Shown: positions 25,449-33,438 of the stretch, piece by piece | How the letters are laid out: each line of letters begins with the position of its first letter | Position numbering within the stretch: position 1 is the stretch's first letter | DNA from: Candidatus Propionivibrio aalborgensis | GTDB lineage: Bacteria; Pseudomonadota; Gammaproteobacteria; Burkholderiales; Rhodocyclaceae | DNA: 37,110 nt | Direction: 5' to 3' | NCBI RefSeq assembly: GCF_900089945.1 | Contig: NZ_FLQY01000035.1 | Coordinates: 1 to 37,110 of the forward strand | The notes under the pieces: generated by a model | The model's input: only the letters and a program-made list of their open reading frames with translations | Told to the model about the DNA's origin: nothing | The model's database searches: none | Made by a program: the position numbers and the translations under genes

Positions 25449-25689
25449 CCGAGGTACTTCGGTAAGCCGACGCTCGCCATCGCGGATGACGAGGAACCAT
25501 TTGAGATATGTTCTGGCTACTCCTATCTGGTGGCGAATGACGGCATTCAGTCTAAGGACCGGCCCGATGGCTTCAGCGGTCGAATGGCTGCAACTGGCCG
25601 AACTGATACAGATTGATGAGCCTCCCGCCAACATTGTGCATTGCGCAAGCACAAATCAATCACCGATTTCGGATAGCTCTACAACCAAA
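25449..25689. other. Unidentified DNA between IS91 relic and IS200 element
   Basis: About 240 bases. A plus-strand frame (RYFGKPTLAIADDEEPFEIC onward) and a minus-strand frame (LNAVIRHQIGVARTYLKWFL onward) are both open over part of it, but neither resembles a family I know. Possibly a remnant gene into which the IS200-type element inserted. Confidence 0.4.
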
Positions 25690-25696
25690 GGAGTTC

Positions 25697-25713
25697 CCCC
25701 GGCTCTGCCGGGG
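25697..25713 (+). repeat. IS200 left-end hairpin
   Basis: CCCCGGC, loop TCT, GCCGGGG: a perfect 7-bp stem with a 3-base loop, the type of imperfect or perfect palindrome that TnpA binds at the left end. Confidence 0.8.
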
Positions 25714-25800
25714 AGGCAGTAAAAGTTTGACGTATTCGGAGTTGTCCATCGTAGAAACTTCCAATCGTGAGCCGCCAAGCACATGAGAGGAAGAAACCAG

Positions 25801-26232
25801 ATGGACAAGTTTGAAAGTTTGAGCCACACGGCGTGGGACTGCAAATATCACGTGATATTCATTCCAAAGCGTCGGCGCAGGACATTGTACGGAGAGTTGC
25901 GCAAGCATCTCGGAGAAGTATTCCGCAAGCTTGCTGCTCAGAAAGAGAGCCAGATAGTGGAAGGGCATTTGATGCCTGACCACGTGCACATGATGATTGC
26001 GATACCGCCGAAGTACGCGGTGTCGCAGGTGATTGGCTTCATCAAGGGCAAGAGCGCAATTCATTTGGCGCGGGTGTATGGGGAACGCAAACGCAACTTT
26101 GTCGGGCAGCATTTCTGGGCAAGAGGGTACTTCGTATCAACAGTCGGTCGCGATGAGGCCGTTGTACGGGAGTACATCAAGAAGCAAGAGCAAGAGGACG
26201 AGCGGTTGGACCAACTCGGCCTGTGGAGATGA
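25801..26232 (+). CDS. tnpA: IS200/IS605-family transposase TnpA (Y1 HUH)
   Basis: 143 residues from the ATG at 25801, with AGAGGAAG about 7 bases upstream; an in-frame ATG at 25783 is a worse choice. The HUH pair is in LMPDHVHMMI (His61, His63), and the catalytic tyrosine is in VVREYIKKQEQED (Tyr125), followed by the helix that carries the conserved Gln/Asp. Typical landmarks KYHVIFIPKRRRR, IPPKYAVSQVIGFIKGKSA and GQHFWARGYFVSTVG are present. The enzyme cuts and rejoins single-stranded DNA at the element ends, guided by the hairpins. Full length with no frameshift. Confidence 0.95.
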   Translation: MDKFESLSHTAWDCKYHVIFIPKRRRRTLYGELRKHLGEVFRKLAAQKESQIVEGHLMPDHVHMMIAIPPKYAVSQVIGFIKGKSAIHLARVYGERKRNFVGQHFWARGYFVSTVGRDEAVVREYIKKQEQEDERLDQLGLWR

Positions 26233-26235
26233 GTC

Positions 26236-26312
26236 GCCACCGAACCGGTGGCTCCAAGAATGCGGAGCCGCGTTAGCGACTCTGAACTGCCGCTTTGAGC
26301 GGCTCACAACTG
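26236..26312 (+). other. Structured segment between tnpA and IS right end
   Basis: A perfect hairpin GCCACCG-AAC-CGGTGGC (26236-26252) begins 4 bases after the tnpA stop. GAGTCGC (26231) and GCGACTC (26276) can pair over it, and GCCGC/GCGGC forms a further stem near 26290-26302. Such a folded tail recurs after tnpA in this IS group as I remember it. It could protect or terminate the mRNA, or be a small RNA. Confidence 0.5.
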
Positions 26313-26316
26313 AATG

Positions 26317-26335
26317 CCTCCGGCTCTGCCGGAGG
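26317..26335 (+). repeat. IS200 right-end hairpin
   Basis: CCTCCGGC, loop TCT, GCCGGAGG: a perfect 8-bp stem sharing core and loop with the left end. Confidence 0.8.
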
Positions 26336-26342
26336 ATTGTTA

Positions 26343-26582
26343 CTTCTGATTTTGAACCCCCGGGCTGTTTGGCCTTGGCCGCTTCGACCTCCAGCCTTAT
26401 CATGCAGGGGCTCGATCCATTTCTTCTGATTTGTTGTCGTTGCGCCGTTTCAGTAGCGCGATGGTTGGAAAGCATCATGTGCAGAACTGCTTCTGCAATA
26501 AACTTCATGAAATCAAACGGATTCTGGCTGTTGAGAGGAGTTTGGGATTGAAAGCACGCACTGGAAGAAGTGGAGGAGTGGC
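26343..26582. other. Intergenic region before the DUF2189-phaC group
   Basis: About 240 bases, no gene recognised. A minus-strand frame crosses it (with FIAEAVLHMML and MIRLEVEAAKAKQ) but has no family match. A strong GGAGGAG at 26572-26578 serves the next gene. No clear -35/-10 pair was found. Confidence 0.4.
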
Positions 26583-27416
26583 ATGGCTCTAACCCCCGTT
26601 TTCCCTGTTCACCCACCGCTTGTCTCACTGCCCGCGCGGGTTGTCCCCCTGTCCTCGCCTGTGCAATGGCTGACCCTCGGGTGGCGCGATTTACGGCAAT
26701 GCGGCTGGCTGAGTTTGGCGCACGGGGCCTTCCTCGCGGCATTCGGCCTGGCGCTGATGGCCACGGCCTACCGGCATTTCTGGCTGCTGGCTGGAGCCAT
26801 CTCGGGCTTTCTGGTGGTGGCGCCGGTGCTGGCAACCAGTTTGTACGCCATGAGTCGTGCCATCGAACATGGGGTCCCCGTACGCTGGCAACTGCTCAGG
26901 GATACCTGGCTCAGCTGGCAACAATCCAGATTCGCGGAATCGGGCGGTTATTGGTGTCTGGTACGTTTTGGCATACTGTTGGCACTGGCAGGCACGGGAT
27001 GGGTACTGACCTCGGCCGCGCTGATTACGCTGCTGGCACCCGCCCCGGTCAACATGCCGACTGACTTCCTGCGCCATGTCGTACTGGCAGAAGACAGCAC
27101 TCTGTTCGCGCTCTGGCTGGCCTTGGGGGGCGTGCTGGCGGCTCCGATATTCGCCTCCAGTATCGTCGCCATGCCGCTGCTGCTCGACCGGCGCACCAAC
27201 CTGTTTCAGGCGGTCCTGACCAGTTGGCGGGTCGTTCTCGCCAACCCGGGCCCGATGGCGGTTTGGGCATCACTGATCATGCTGCTGGTGTCGATCGGTT
27301 TTGCGACAGGATTGCTGGGCCTGATCGTGCTGATTCCCCTGTTGGGCCATGCCAGTTGGCACGCTTACCGATCTTTGGTTGATGCCAGCGCATTGCCCGA
27401 ACGTCCGCGGGGTTAG
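26583..27416 (+). CDS. DUF2189 family integral membrane protein
   Basis: 277 residues with GGAGGAG 4 bases before the ATG. About 5-6 membrane helices: LSLAHGAFLAAFGLALMATAY, FWLLAGAISGFLVVAPVLATSLY, FGILLALAGTGWVLTSAALI, LWLALGGVLAAPIFASSIVAMPLL, and two near the C-terminus, with a short cytoplasmic start. The pattern 'APVLATSLYAMSRAIEHG' and 'SSIVAMPLLLDR' is that of DUF2189 proteins, often encoded near cytochrome oxidase or c-type cytochrome genes in Proteobacteria, with no known activity. Its stop overlaps a possible GTG start of the DUF2788 gene, and phaC follows, so the three may be one transcript. Confidence 0.85.
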   Translation: MALTPVFPVHPPLVSLPARVVPLSSPVQWLTLGWRDLRQCGWLSLAHGAFLAAFGLALMATAYRHFWLLAGAISGFLVVAPVLATSLYAMSRAIEHGVPVRWQLLRDTWLSWQQSRFAESGGYWCLVRFGILLALAGTGWVLTSAALITLLAPAPVNMPTDFLRHVVLAEDSTLFALWLALGGVLAAPIFASSIVAMPLLLDRRTNLFQAVLTSWRVVLANPGPMAVWASLIMLLVSIGFATGLLGLIVLIPLLGHASWHAYRSLVDASALPERPRG

Positions 27417-27427
27417 TGAGCGCGCCC

Positions 27428-27640
27428 ATGTTTGGTTTTTCAGAGGAACAAGTTTCCGCGTTTGGCCTCTCCTTCGGGGTTGGCGCATTCATGCTGTACA
27501 TGTTGTTCATCATCGGGCAACTGGCGTGGGAAGCCAAGGCCGGGAAGTTCGGAACCTTCGTGCTTTTCCTGGGCCTGGCATTCGGCATGGTTGGGTTCGT
27601 GGCAAAGTATCTGATCCAGTGGTTGCTAGATATCAAATGA
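27428..27640 (+). CDS. DUF2788 family small membrane protein
   Basis: 70 residues from the ATG at 27428; a GTG at 27416 that overlaps the previous stop would add 4. Two hydrophobic helices (about 10-32 and 40-64) with 'SFGVGAFMLYMLFIIGQLAWEAKAGKFGTFVLFLGLAFGMVGFVAK'. The KAGKFGTFVLFLGL stretch is the DUF2788 signature as I know it. No function is established. It lies 11 bases after the DUF2189 gene and 59 bases before phaC. Confidence 0.8.
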   Translation: MFGFSEEQVSAFGLSFGVGAFMLYMLFIIGQLAWEAKAGKFGTFVLFLGLAFGMVGFVAKYLIQWLLDIK

Positions 27641-27699
27641 GCCGCTTTCGATTCTGGTAATGGCCCCGTTTCAGTAACCGTTTGAGGGTGGAGATTGTC

Positions 27700-29454
27700 A
27701 TGGGCAGAAATGCTTCTGCGAAGAGGAAAGCGTCCGATATTGATCTGACGGGCATCGGTGCCTACGAAAGTCTGATGACGCACCTTCAGCAGCGCCTCGA
27801 TCCTTTTGGCGTGATGACGTCCATTATCAATGCACAGGCGGCCTGGATGATGCATCCACAGGAATTGACGCGAGAAGTCCGCAGGATGTCTGGCGACGTG
27901 CTGGCCTTGCAGACGCATTTGATGCGCCGCGCCCTGGGGATGCCGAGTACGGATGTGATCAAGCCGCATGCAGACGATGCCCGTTTTGCCGATCCGGTGT
28001 GGGACGACGTTCCGACCTGGGACATCATCAAGGAATCGTATCTTTCATTTACCCACCGGCTTGAAGACATGCTGTATGAAACCCCGGGTCTTTCCGAGAA
28101 GGAGCGCAGGCGGGCGGCGTTCTGGGTGCGAAAGTGGCTCAACGCGATGGCGCCGACCAATTTCTTCATCACCAATCCGGTGGCCATACGCAAGGCCGCC
28201 GAGACCAAAGGCGAAAGCCTGAAGCAGGGTTTCAACAACCTGATGCGCGATGTCAGGGCGAAAAACATTCTCATGGTCGAACGGGACGCGTTCACTGTTG
28301 GCGTCGATCTGGCCACGACGCCGGGGCAGGTGGTTTTCCGCAATCGCCTGGTCGAGCTGATCCACTACACGCCGACCACGGACAAGGTGCATAAGACGCC
28401 GATCGTGATCGTCATGCCGTGGATCAACAAGTTCTACATTCTGGATCTGACGGCCAAGAAGAGTATGGTCAAGTACCTCACCGATCAGGGTTACAGCGTC
28501 TTCATTACGAGCTGGAAGAATCCGACCGCCGAGATGGCCGGAGTCAGGTTTGACGATTACCTGCAGGAGGGCGTCGATCAAGTCGTCAGTACCGTGTGCG
28601 AGCTGTGCAAGGTGCCAAAGGTGCACCTGACCGGCTACTGCATTGGCGGTACGCTGGTGGCGACCTACATGGCCTGGGCCTGCCGGCATTATGGCGAGAA
28701 GAAAATACCGGTGGCGCACTGGACACTGTTCACCACGCTGACCGACTTCTCCAAGCCGGGCGACATTGAAGTGTTCATCGACGAGGCTGCGATTCGTGCC
28801 CTGGAAAAGAAGATGGCGGAAACGGGCTATCTTGACGGCAGTGACATGGCATCGAGTTTCCGTCTGTTGCGTTCGAATAGTCTCGTCTGGCATTTCTTCG
28901 AGAAGAGCTACCTGTTCGGCGAGCCGCTGCCGGCGTTTAACGTGCTGTTCTGGAATATGGACACGACGCGCATGCCGGCTGCGATGCATTCGTTCTACCT
29001 GCGCGAAATGTATCTGCATAACAATCTGATGAAGCGCGATGCGTTGACCATCGCCGACGAGCCGATCGACCTGGATCGCATCACCCAGCCGCTCTACGCG
29101 GTGAGCGCCGAAGACGATCACATCGTTCCCTGGAGTCAGGCCTACCGCATTCACAAATACATCAACGTCACCGCGCCGGTGCGATTCGTGCTGTCGACTT
29201 CGGGGCACATCTTCAGCATCGTCAATCCGGTTGTCGAGCCGCCGAAGCAGGGTTTCTGGGTGGCCGAACCCGAGCGCAACGAACATTTCGAGCACTGGTT
29301 CGCGCGCTCAGAAAAGCGGTCCGGGACGTGGTGGGAGGACTGGCTGGCCTGGCTTTCTCCGCAATGCGGGCCGATGGTCAAGCCGCCTTGTGCTGAGGCG
29401 GGTTCCTTCCCGGACCTCGGTCCGGCGCCCGGAATTTACGTCTTCGAGAAGTAG
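27700..29454 (+). CDS. phaC: Class I poly(R)-hydroxyalkanoate synthase
   Basis: 584 residues from the ATG at 27700, with GGAG 6 bases upstream; a TTG 18 bases earlier is in frame but without a site. Class I PhaC length. The catalytic triad is visible: Cys314 in the lipase-like box GYCIGGT, Asp473 in SAEDDHIVPW, and His503 in STSGHIFSIVNP. The N-terminal domain contains WDDVPTWDIIKESYL and FFITNP. It polymerises (R)-3-hydroxyacyl-CoA of 3-5 carbons to PHA on granules. No phaA, phaB, phasin or phaR gene is nearby, so precursor supply is encoded elsewhere. The neighbouring small genes DUF2788 and the Cys-rich protein are possible accessory factors, by position only. Confidence 0.96.
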   Translation: MGRNASAKRKASDIDLTGIGAYESLMTHLQQRLDPFGVMTSIINAQAAWMMHPQELTREVRRMSGDVLALQTHLMRRALGMPSTDVIKPHADDARFADPVWDDVPTWDIIKESYLSFTHRLEDMLYETPGLSEKERRRAAFWVRKWLNAMAPTNFFITNPVAIRKAAETKGESLKQGFNNLMRDVRAKNILMVERDAFTVGVDLATTPGQVVFRNRLVELIHYTPTTDKVHKTPIVIVMPWINKFYILDLTAKKSMVKYLTDQGYSVFITSWKNPTAEMAGVRFDDYLQEGVDQVVSTVCELCKVPKVHLTGYCIGGTLVATYMAWACRHYGEKKIPVAHWTLFTTLTDFSKPGDIEVFIDEAAIRALEKKMAETGYLDGSDMASSFRLLRSNSLVWHFFEKSYLFGEPLPAFNVLFWNMDTTRMPAAMHSFYLREMYLHNNLMKRDALTIADEPIDLDRITQPLYAVSAEDDHIVPWSQAYRIHKYINVTAPVRFVLSTSGHIFSIVNPVVEPPKQGFWVAEPERNEHFEHWFARSEKRSGTWWEDWLAWLSPQCGPMVKPPCAEAGSFPDLGPAPGIYVFEK

Positions 29455-29490
29455 CTCAACTCCGAAAATGCGATCAGTGCTGCAATCGCA

Positions 29491-29519
29491 TTGAATGCTG
29501 ATGTACTACGACCTATACT
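29491..29519 (+). promoter_or_regulatory. Sigma70-type promoter of the small Cys-rich gene
   Basis: TTGAAT (29491-29496), 17 bases, TATACT (29514-29519). Initiation about 40 bases before the ATG at 29567. A GGAAGGAG lies in the leader about 7 bases before the ATG, and GCACC/GGTGC (from about 29525) may form a small leader hairpin. Confidence 0.6.
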
Positions 29520-29566
29520 GGTAGTGCACCACCAGCACGAGGTGCGGTAACAGGAAGGAGTGAATC

Positions 29567-29758
29567 ATGAGCTATATTGATTCCCCAATGGGTATCTGCG
29601 AAGCGGAGCACACGATTGTGCTTACCGATCAAACGCAGCGTGAGTGCGCGCTGGAGCATGGATGTCCTCCGGGGCGTCATTGTCCGCTTGACGGATGTTT
29701 CGCCAGGGTTTCCGGCCTGAGTGAGGAGCAGGTTCGCGCGCTGGCGGCCAAAAAGTAG
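29567..29758 (+). CDS. Small cysteine-rich protein, family unknown
   Basis: 63 residues, well supported by a strong ribosome-binding site and an own promoter. Cysteines at about 11, 27, 33, 39 and 44 (GICEAEH, RECALEHGCPPGRHCPLDGCF) could bind zinc or an iron-sulfur cluster. The end (SGLSEEQVRALAAKK) is a helix. No signal peptide or membrane segment. I believe similar short proteins occur in Rhodocyclales but know no name. It follows phaC by 112 bases and faces a convergent MFS gene. Confidence 0.75.
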   Translation: MSYIDSPMGICEAEHTIVLTDQTQRECALEHGCPPGRHCPLDGCFARVSGLSEEQVRALAAKK

Positions 29759-29786
29759 CAGGCTTGTAGCGGAAGAGCCATTTTGT

Positions 29787-29812
29787 CGCCCGGTTTTCTT
29801 CAGTGCCGGGCG
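29787..29812. terminator. Stem-loop between convergent genes
   Basis: CGCCCGG (29787-29793), 12-base T-rich loop, CCGGGCG (29806-29812): a 7-bp GC stem between two converging genes. No T run follows on either strand, so it is a weak terminator candidate. Confidence 0.4.
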
Positions 29813-29831
29813 CGGGCTTCGCCGGTTCCCT

Positions 29832-31040
29832 TCAATCTGGCGGAGAGGCTTTTCTCCCGCTGATCAGCAGCCAGGCGCAAGCAGCAGCCTGTAGCGCGAA
29901 GAGCACAATGAAGGCATCGCGGTGAGCGGTTTCAATGTCGTGACCGTTGGCTTGAGATGCGTCGATCAGGATGCCCATCCCCCATTGCAGGCCGAAGGCG
30001 CCGATGAATACAATCAGGTTGAGGGTTGTGTTGGCGCGTCCGGAAAGTGCGACCGGAAAACCGGCAGACGTCAGCGAATAGGCGAGTGTGCCGAAGCACG
30101 ACAACACACCGAAGGCTACCCACAATAGATAGTGCTGTTCGGTCGCCTGGGTGATGATCAGCAGCAAGGTCAGCAATGCCAAAGAAAGCCCCCACTTGAG
30201 CAAAGACATTGGACCGATGCCTCGACGGCCGAGACCGGTGGCTAGCAGACCGATCAGTATGTAGCCGATGACCATGGCGACACTCATGGCCGCCAGATGA
30301 TTGGCCGCAATGGCGCGAGAGTGGCCGTTGACATGCATCAGCCAGGCGCTTGACCACAGGCTTTGGACGGCCATGAAGCCACCAATGTTGGCGAAGCCGA
30401 GTGGCGTGAAACGCCAGAAGTGCCGGCTGCCCAGCACCAGTCTTATGCCCGCCCATTGTTTTGCCAGAGGCTCGGGTTGCGGTGTGCCGGGCTTGTCCGG
30501 TACGCTGAAGTACAGCCAGCCGGCCACCATCAGGGTGATGCCGGACAACAAAAAGAATATCTCGCGCCAACTGGCGATCTGCAGCGCGGCGTTCAGCGGT
30601 GTCGATGCCGCCAGCGCGCCGAGTGTTCCCGACGTCATGATCCAGCCGGTCATCGAGGCCTGCTTTTCCAGCGGAAACCACTGCGAAAAAGACTTGAATG
30701 CGGCCATCAGACAGGCCGATACGCCCAGACCGATCATGCCTCTGCCGATGGCCAGCGTACCGATGCCGTCGCCACAGGCAAAGACCGCCGCGCCCGCGGC
30801 GGCGATCAGCAGCAGCGCGGATTCGACCCGTCGTGCGCCGAAGCGGTCGAGCAGCATGCCCAGCGGCAGTTGGGCAGCGCCAAACGCAAGAAAATAGGCA
30901 CTGGTCAGCAGGCCGAGATCGGCAGCGCCGAGCGACATTTCGTCGCTCAGTACCGGGCCGATTACCGCATTCGCGGTACGAAAGTGGTACGAGAGGAAAT
31001 ACGCTGCAGCGAACGGCAGGAAGAGCCTGATCTGGAGCAT
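29832..31040 (-). CDS. MFS transporter
   Basis: 402 residues from the ATG at 31040, with AGGA about 5 bases upstream; the frame runs 28 codons further upstream without MFS-like sequence. About 12 membrane helices in two halves. The A-motif-like loop after helix 2 is 'LGMLLDRFGARRVESALL', and the start (FLPFAAAYFLSYHFRTANAVIGPVLSDEM) is typical of the anion or UhpC/nitrate-type branch often annotated only as MFS. The substrate is unknown. The ROK kinase gene lies 105 bases upstream on the same strand, so the two may be cotranscribed and the substrate may be a sugar, but this is a guess. Confidence 0.9.
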   Translation of the reverse strand: MLQIRLFLPFAAAYFLSYHFRTANAVIGPVLSDEMSLGAADLGLLTSAYFLAFGAAQLPLGMLLDRFGARRVESALLLIAAAGAAVFACGDGIGTLAIGRGMIGLGVSACLMAAFKSFSQWFPLEKQASMTGWIMTSGTLGALAASTPLNAALQIASWREIFFLLSGITLMVAGWLYFSVPDKPGTPQPEPLAKQWAGIRLVLGSRHFWRFTPLGFANIGGFMAVQSLWSSAWLMHVNGHSRAIAANHLAAMSVAMVIGYILIGLLATGLGRRGIGPMSLLKWGLSLALLTLLLIITQATEQHYLLWVAFGVLSCFGTLAYSLTSAGFPVALSGRANTTLNLIVFIGAFGLQWGMGILIDASQANGHDIETAHRDAFIVLFALQAAACAWLLISGRKASPPD

Positions 31041-31145
31041 ATCGTCCTGGAGAGTCGGTGAGTTACGAATGTGCAGGACTGCGGGCAGCGTTGTGAAGCC
31101 GCGACTCACCAGGCGCATGCACAAGCACCGGAAACGCTGTCCGTT

Positions 31146-32051
31146 TCACTTTTCGTTCCACAGCCACGCCGCGCCACGTACGCCGGAGGAATCGCCATGC
31201 CGGTTCCGCAGCAGTTTGGTGCGGACGATGTCTGAAAAAACGTATTCGGCCCAAAGCACCGGAACGTTGGAGTAAAGGCGGTCCATGTTCGAAAGCCCGC
31301 CGCCCAGCACAATCACCTCCGGGTCGAGAATGTTGATGACCTGGGCCAGGGCCTTGGCCAGCCGGCGCTCGTAGCGCTGCAGCGTCGCTTCGCAGGCGGC
31401 GTCGCCTTGTCTCGCCCGAGCTTCGATGTCCTGCGGCGACAGAGTCTCGTTATTGTGCCGTGCGTGATCGGCAGTCAGCCCCGGGCCGGACAGCCAGGTT
31501 TCGACGCAGCCCTGGCGACCACAATAGCAAACCGCAGGGGGCAGGGCTTCATCTTCTGGGTACGGTAAGGGATTGTGCCCCCACTCGCCGGCAATGTGAT
31601 TGGCGCCAGTGAGTACCCGCTCATGCGCCACGATGCCGCCGCCGACGCCGGTGCCCAGGATAACGCCGAAAACAATGCCGGCGCCTTGCCCTGCGCCATC
31701 TACCGCTTCCGACAGTGCGAAGCAGTTGGCGTCATTCTCGATGCGGATCTGGCGCTGTAGCAGCGTTTGCAGGTCACGGCGCAGCGGTTGGCCGATCAGA
31801 CACGTGGAGTTGGCATTCTTGATCAGTCCACCCGTGGCCGATTCGGTGCCGGGAATTCCCAACCCGACTCGACCACGCTGCCCCAGCTCGCCTTCTATCG
31901 CCTCAACCAGGCCCGCGACGGCCGCGACCGTGCCCGTGTAGTCGCCCTGTGGCGTTGGCACCCGTCGGCGGAGAAGCTCGCGCCCCGACGGGTCGAGCGC
32001 GATGATCTCGATCTTCGTGCCGCCAAGATCGATTCCGAGTGACAGCGTCAT
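31146..32051 (-). CDS. ROK family sugar kinase (Mak/NagK-like)
   Basis: 301 residues from the ATG at 32051, which places the phosphate loop LGIDLGGTKIEIIAL at the very start; an ATG at 32078 would add 9 residues and neither has a strong site. Motifs: VGLGIPG, NANSTCLIGQPL, IENDANCFALSEA (catalytic Asp), GVILGTGVGGGIV, GEWGHNPLP, and the zinc-binding CYCGRQGCVETWLSGPGL characteristic of ROK kinases. The closest pattern is manno(fructo)kinase Mak or N-acetylglucosamine kinase NagK. It would phosphorylate a free hexose in the cytoplasm. The substrate cannot be decided from sequence alone. Confidence 0.92.
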   Translation of the reverse strand: MTLSLGIDLGGTKIEIIALDPSGRELLRRRVPTPQGDYTGTVAAVAGLVEAIEGELGQRGRVGLGIPGTESATGGLIKNANSTCLIGQPLRRDLQTLLQRQIRIENDANCFALSEAVDGAGQGAGIVFGVILGTGVGGGIVAHERVLTGANHIAGEWGHNPLPYPEDEALPPAVCYCGRQGCVETWLSGPGLTADHARHNNETLSPQDIEARARQGDAACEATLQRYERRLAKALAQVINILDPEVIVLGGGLSNMDRLYSNVPVLWAEYVFSDIVRTKLLRNRHGDSSGVRGAAWLWNEK

Positions 32052-32223
32052 GTTGTGTGAATGTTCCAGAGCGGACATGCTTGACTATTCGTTGGCCACC
32101 GGGAAGGTTGCCCAGCCCGCAAAGAGAGAGGATGCCATGGGCAAGGGTACAATGGAAGGGCAGGTCCATCCGTCGCCCGGCTGAACGGTCGGCAGAACGC
32201 GAACCACCTTGGGGAGAAAAATC

Positions 32224-32592
32224 ATGTTGGTCAAACTGACTTCAAGCGCCTCTGGCGAAATCATCATGTTTGCCAAGGATGCGCACCAGCTTTTCGAGAT
32301 CATCGGCAAGGAGCGCACGGCGCGCGGGGTGTTTACCAAGGAGCAGTTGCCGGAGGCCAGGGCGAAGTTGCAGCACGCCGTCGATGAGGAAAAATCGGCC
32401 TTGCGCGAAGCCGAGCGCAAGGCGCGGGAAGGCGGCGTTGTTGATGAACACGAAACTGAGAACGACGAAGACCATAAATCCGGGCGAGTCGGCATCAATC
32501 TGGGCCAGCGTGCTCATCCACTGATTCACATGATGGAATTGACGCAAAAGGAGGAGGGTTTCATCGTGTGGGAAGCCCCCGGCGACTTCTGA
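32224..32592 (+). CDS. DUF1840 family protein
   Basis: 122 residues. The opening MLVKLTSSASGEIIMFAKDAHQLFEIIGKERTARGVFTKEQLPEARAKLQ is the DUF1840 pattern common in Betaproteobacteria, followed by a charged helix, an acidic linker and 'LGQRAHPLIHMMELTQKEEGFIVWE'. Cytoplasmic, function unknown. GGGGAGA lies about 8 bases before the ATG. A TACAAT at 32148-32153 could be the -10 of its promoter, but no matching -35 is seen. Divergent from the ROK gene. Confidence 0.85.
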   Translation: MLVKLTSSASGEIIMFAKDAHQLFEIIGKERTARGVFTKEQLPEARAKLQHAVDEEKSALREAERKAREGGVVDEHETENDEDHKSGRVGINLGQRAHPLIHMMELTQKEEGFIVWEAPGDF

Positions 32593-32623
32593 GCCAGACG
32601 GAGCAGGGCTGGAAAGATACCCG

Positions 32624-33121
32624 ATGAACGCAACTCAACACATGATCCGAATAACGCTGATCCTGATTTCCACTTTCCTGGCCGGTCATTCCCATGCGGC
32701 GCCACCAGCGCCCGCGCAACAGGTTGTGGAAATCGTCGGTGCGGAGTTTGGCACCTTCAGTTCCGGCAAGCCGCTCGAACTGGACCTGGAGCCCACCCGT
32801 GTGGTTCCCAACAAGGTGGGCCAGCGCTACGGCTGGATCATCGAAGTTCGCACGAGCAAGCGTGCCTTGAGTGTCCGCGAAGAATATCTGCTGCCGAATG
32901 CCTCCGGGGCACAGAACGCCAACGCCGCGGATCCGGCAGGCGAGAGCCAGGATATTTCTGCCCAGCGGCTCAAGCAGGTCAGCCAGAGACAACTGGTGCC
33001 CATGGATGGCACGATTTATGGGGAATGGACCATCGGCTCAGGCGAACTCGCCGGCCACCGACATCTTCAGGTAGTCATTGAAGGTCGGGTGGCGGCAAGT
33101 TTCGAGTTCGAGGTGAAGTAG
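32624..33121 (+). CDS. Exported protein of unknown function
   Basis: 165 residues. GGAAAGA about 7 bases before the ATG supports this start; an ATG at codon 7 is an alternative. Signal peptide about 1-25 (MIRITLILISTFLAGHSHA, cleavage near AA-PP). The mature region reads as beta-strands (VVEIVGAEFGTFSSG, YGWIIEVRTSKRALSVREEYLLP, GTIYGEWTIGSGE, HLQVVIEGRVAASFEFEVK), like a small periplasmic immunoglobulin-type fold. No cysteines in the mature part. It follows DUF1840 by 31 bases, likely on the same transcript. Confidence 0.75.
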   Translation: MNATQHMIRITLILISTFLAGHSHAAPPAPAQQVVEIVGAEFGTFSSGKPLELDLEPTRVVPNKVGQRYGWIIEVRTSKRALSVREEYLLPNASGAQNANAADPAGESQDISAQRLKQVSQRQLVPMDGTIYGEWTIGSGELAGHRHLQVVIEGRVAASFEFEVK

Positions 33122-33180
33122 ATTCGCCGCATACGGAATCCTGATATTCGGATATCCGGACGCTGACCAGTCTCGGCGGA

Positions 33181-33312
33181 TCAGGATGAGCGGGGAGTCA
33201 TCGGAACGACGTCCGATGCGTGTTTCTTGGCCTGTTTTGCGGCCTTTTTCTCCTTCGGGGTCTTTGCCGGTTGTTTCTTCGCTTCCTTGCTGGATTCCTT
33301 TGCCTTGCCCAT
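33181..33312 (-). CDS. Lysine-rich mini-protein (43 residues)
   Basis: A very short gene with a perfect AAGGAG (33320-33325) 7 bases before the ATG at 33312. The product begins MGKAKESSKEAKKQPAKTPK and continues with Lys/Ala repeats (EKKAAKQAKKHAS), ending DVVPMTPRSS. About a third of the residues are Lys. It resembles histone-H1-like or nucleic-acid-binding tails and is probably cytoplasmic and unstructured. I recall similar tiny ORFs in Betaproteobacteria but no name. It lies 126 bases downstream of the FmdE-family gene on the same strand and converges with the exported-protein gene. It is easily missed by gene finders. Confidence 0.7.
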   Translation of the reverse strand: MGKAKESSKEAKKQPAKTPKEKKAAKQAKKHASDVVPMTPRSS

Positions 33313-33438
33313 GATCATGCTCCTTGTGATTGCCGGCGAACGCAGGCGGACTTTCAGTGTAATCCGATATCAGGCGCAAATCCACATGTAATAAATGGGC
33401 GAGTTTGCGACCCTTGTTGCGTTGCATGGATGCCCTCG

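Larger units (their letters stand above)
25690..26342 (+). mobile_element. IS200/IS605-family insertion sequence (tnpA only)
   Basis: About 650 bases. A left-end hairpin (25697-25713) and a right-end hairpin (26317-26335) bracket a single transposase gene. Both share the core CCGGC-TCT-GCCGG, and there are no terminal inverted repeats of the DDE type. That is the plan of IS200-group elements, which move as single strands. A structured non-coding segment of about 80 bases separates tnpA from the right end. No tnpB is present. The frame and both ends are intact, so it could still be active; exact ends are estimated. Confidence 0.85.

Noticed and set aside
26137-26835. 232-codon minus-strand frame across the IS right end and the DUF2189 start
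   Set aside because: Crosses the IS hairpin and two supported genes; no coherent domain.
33149-33158. Palindrome CGGATATCCG between convergent genes
   Set aside because: Too short and without a loop or T run; not enough to call a terminator or operator.
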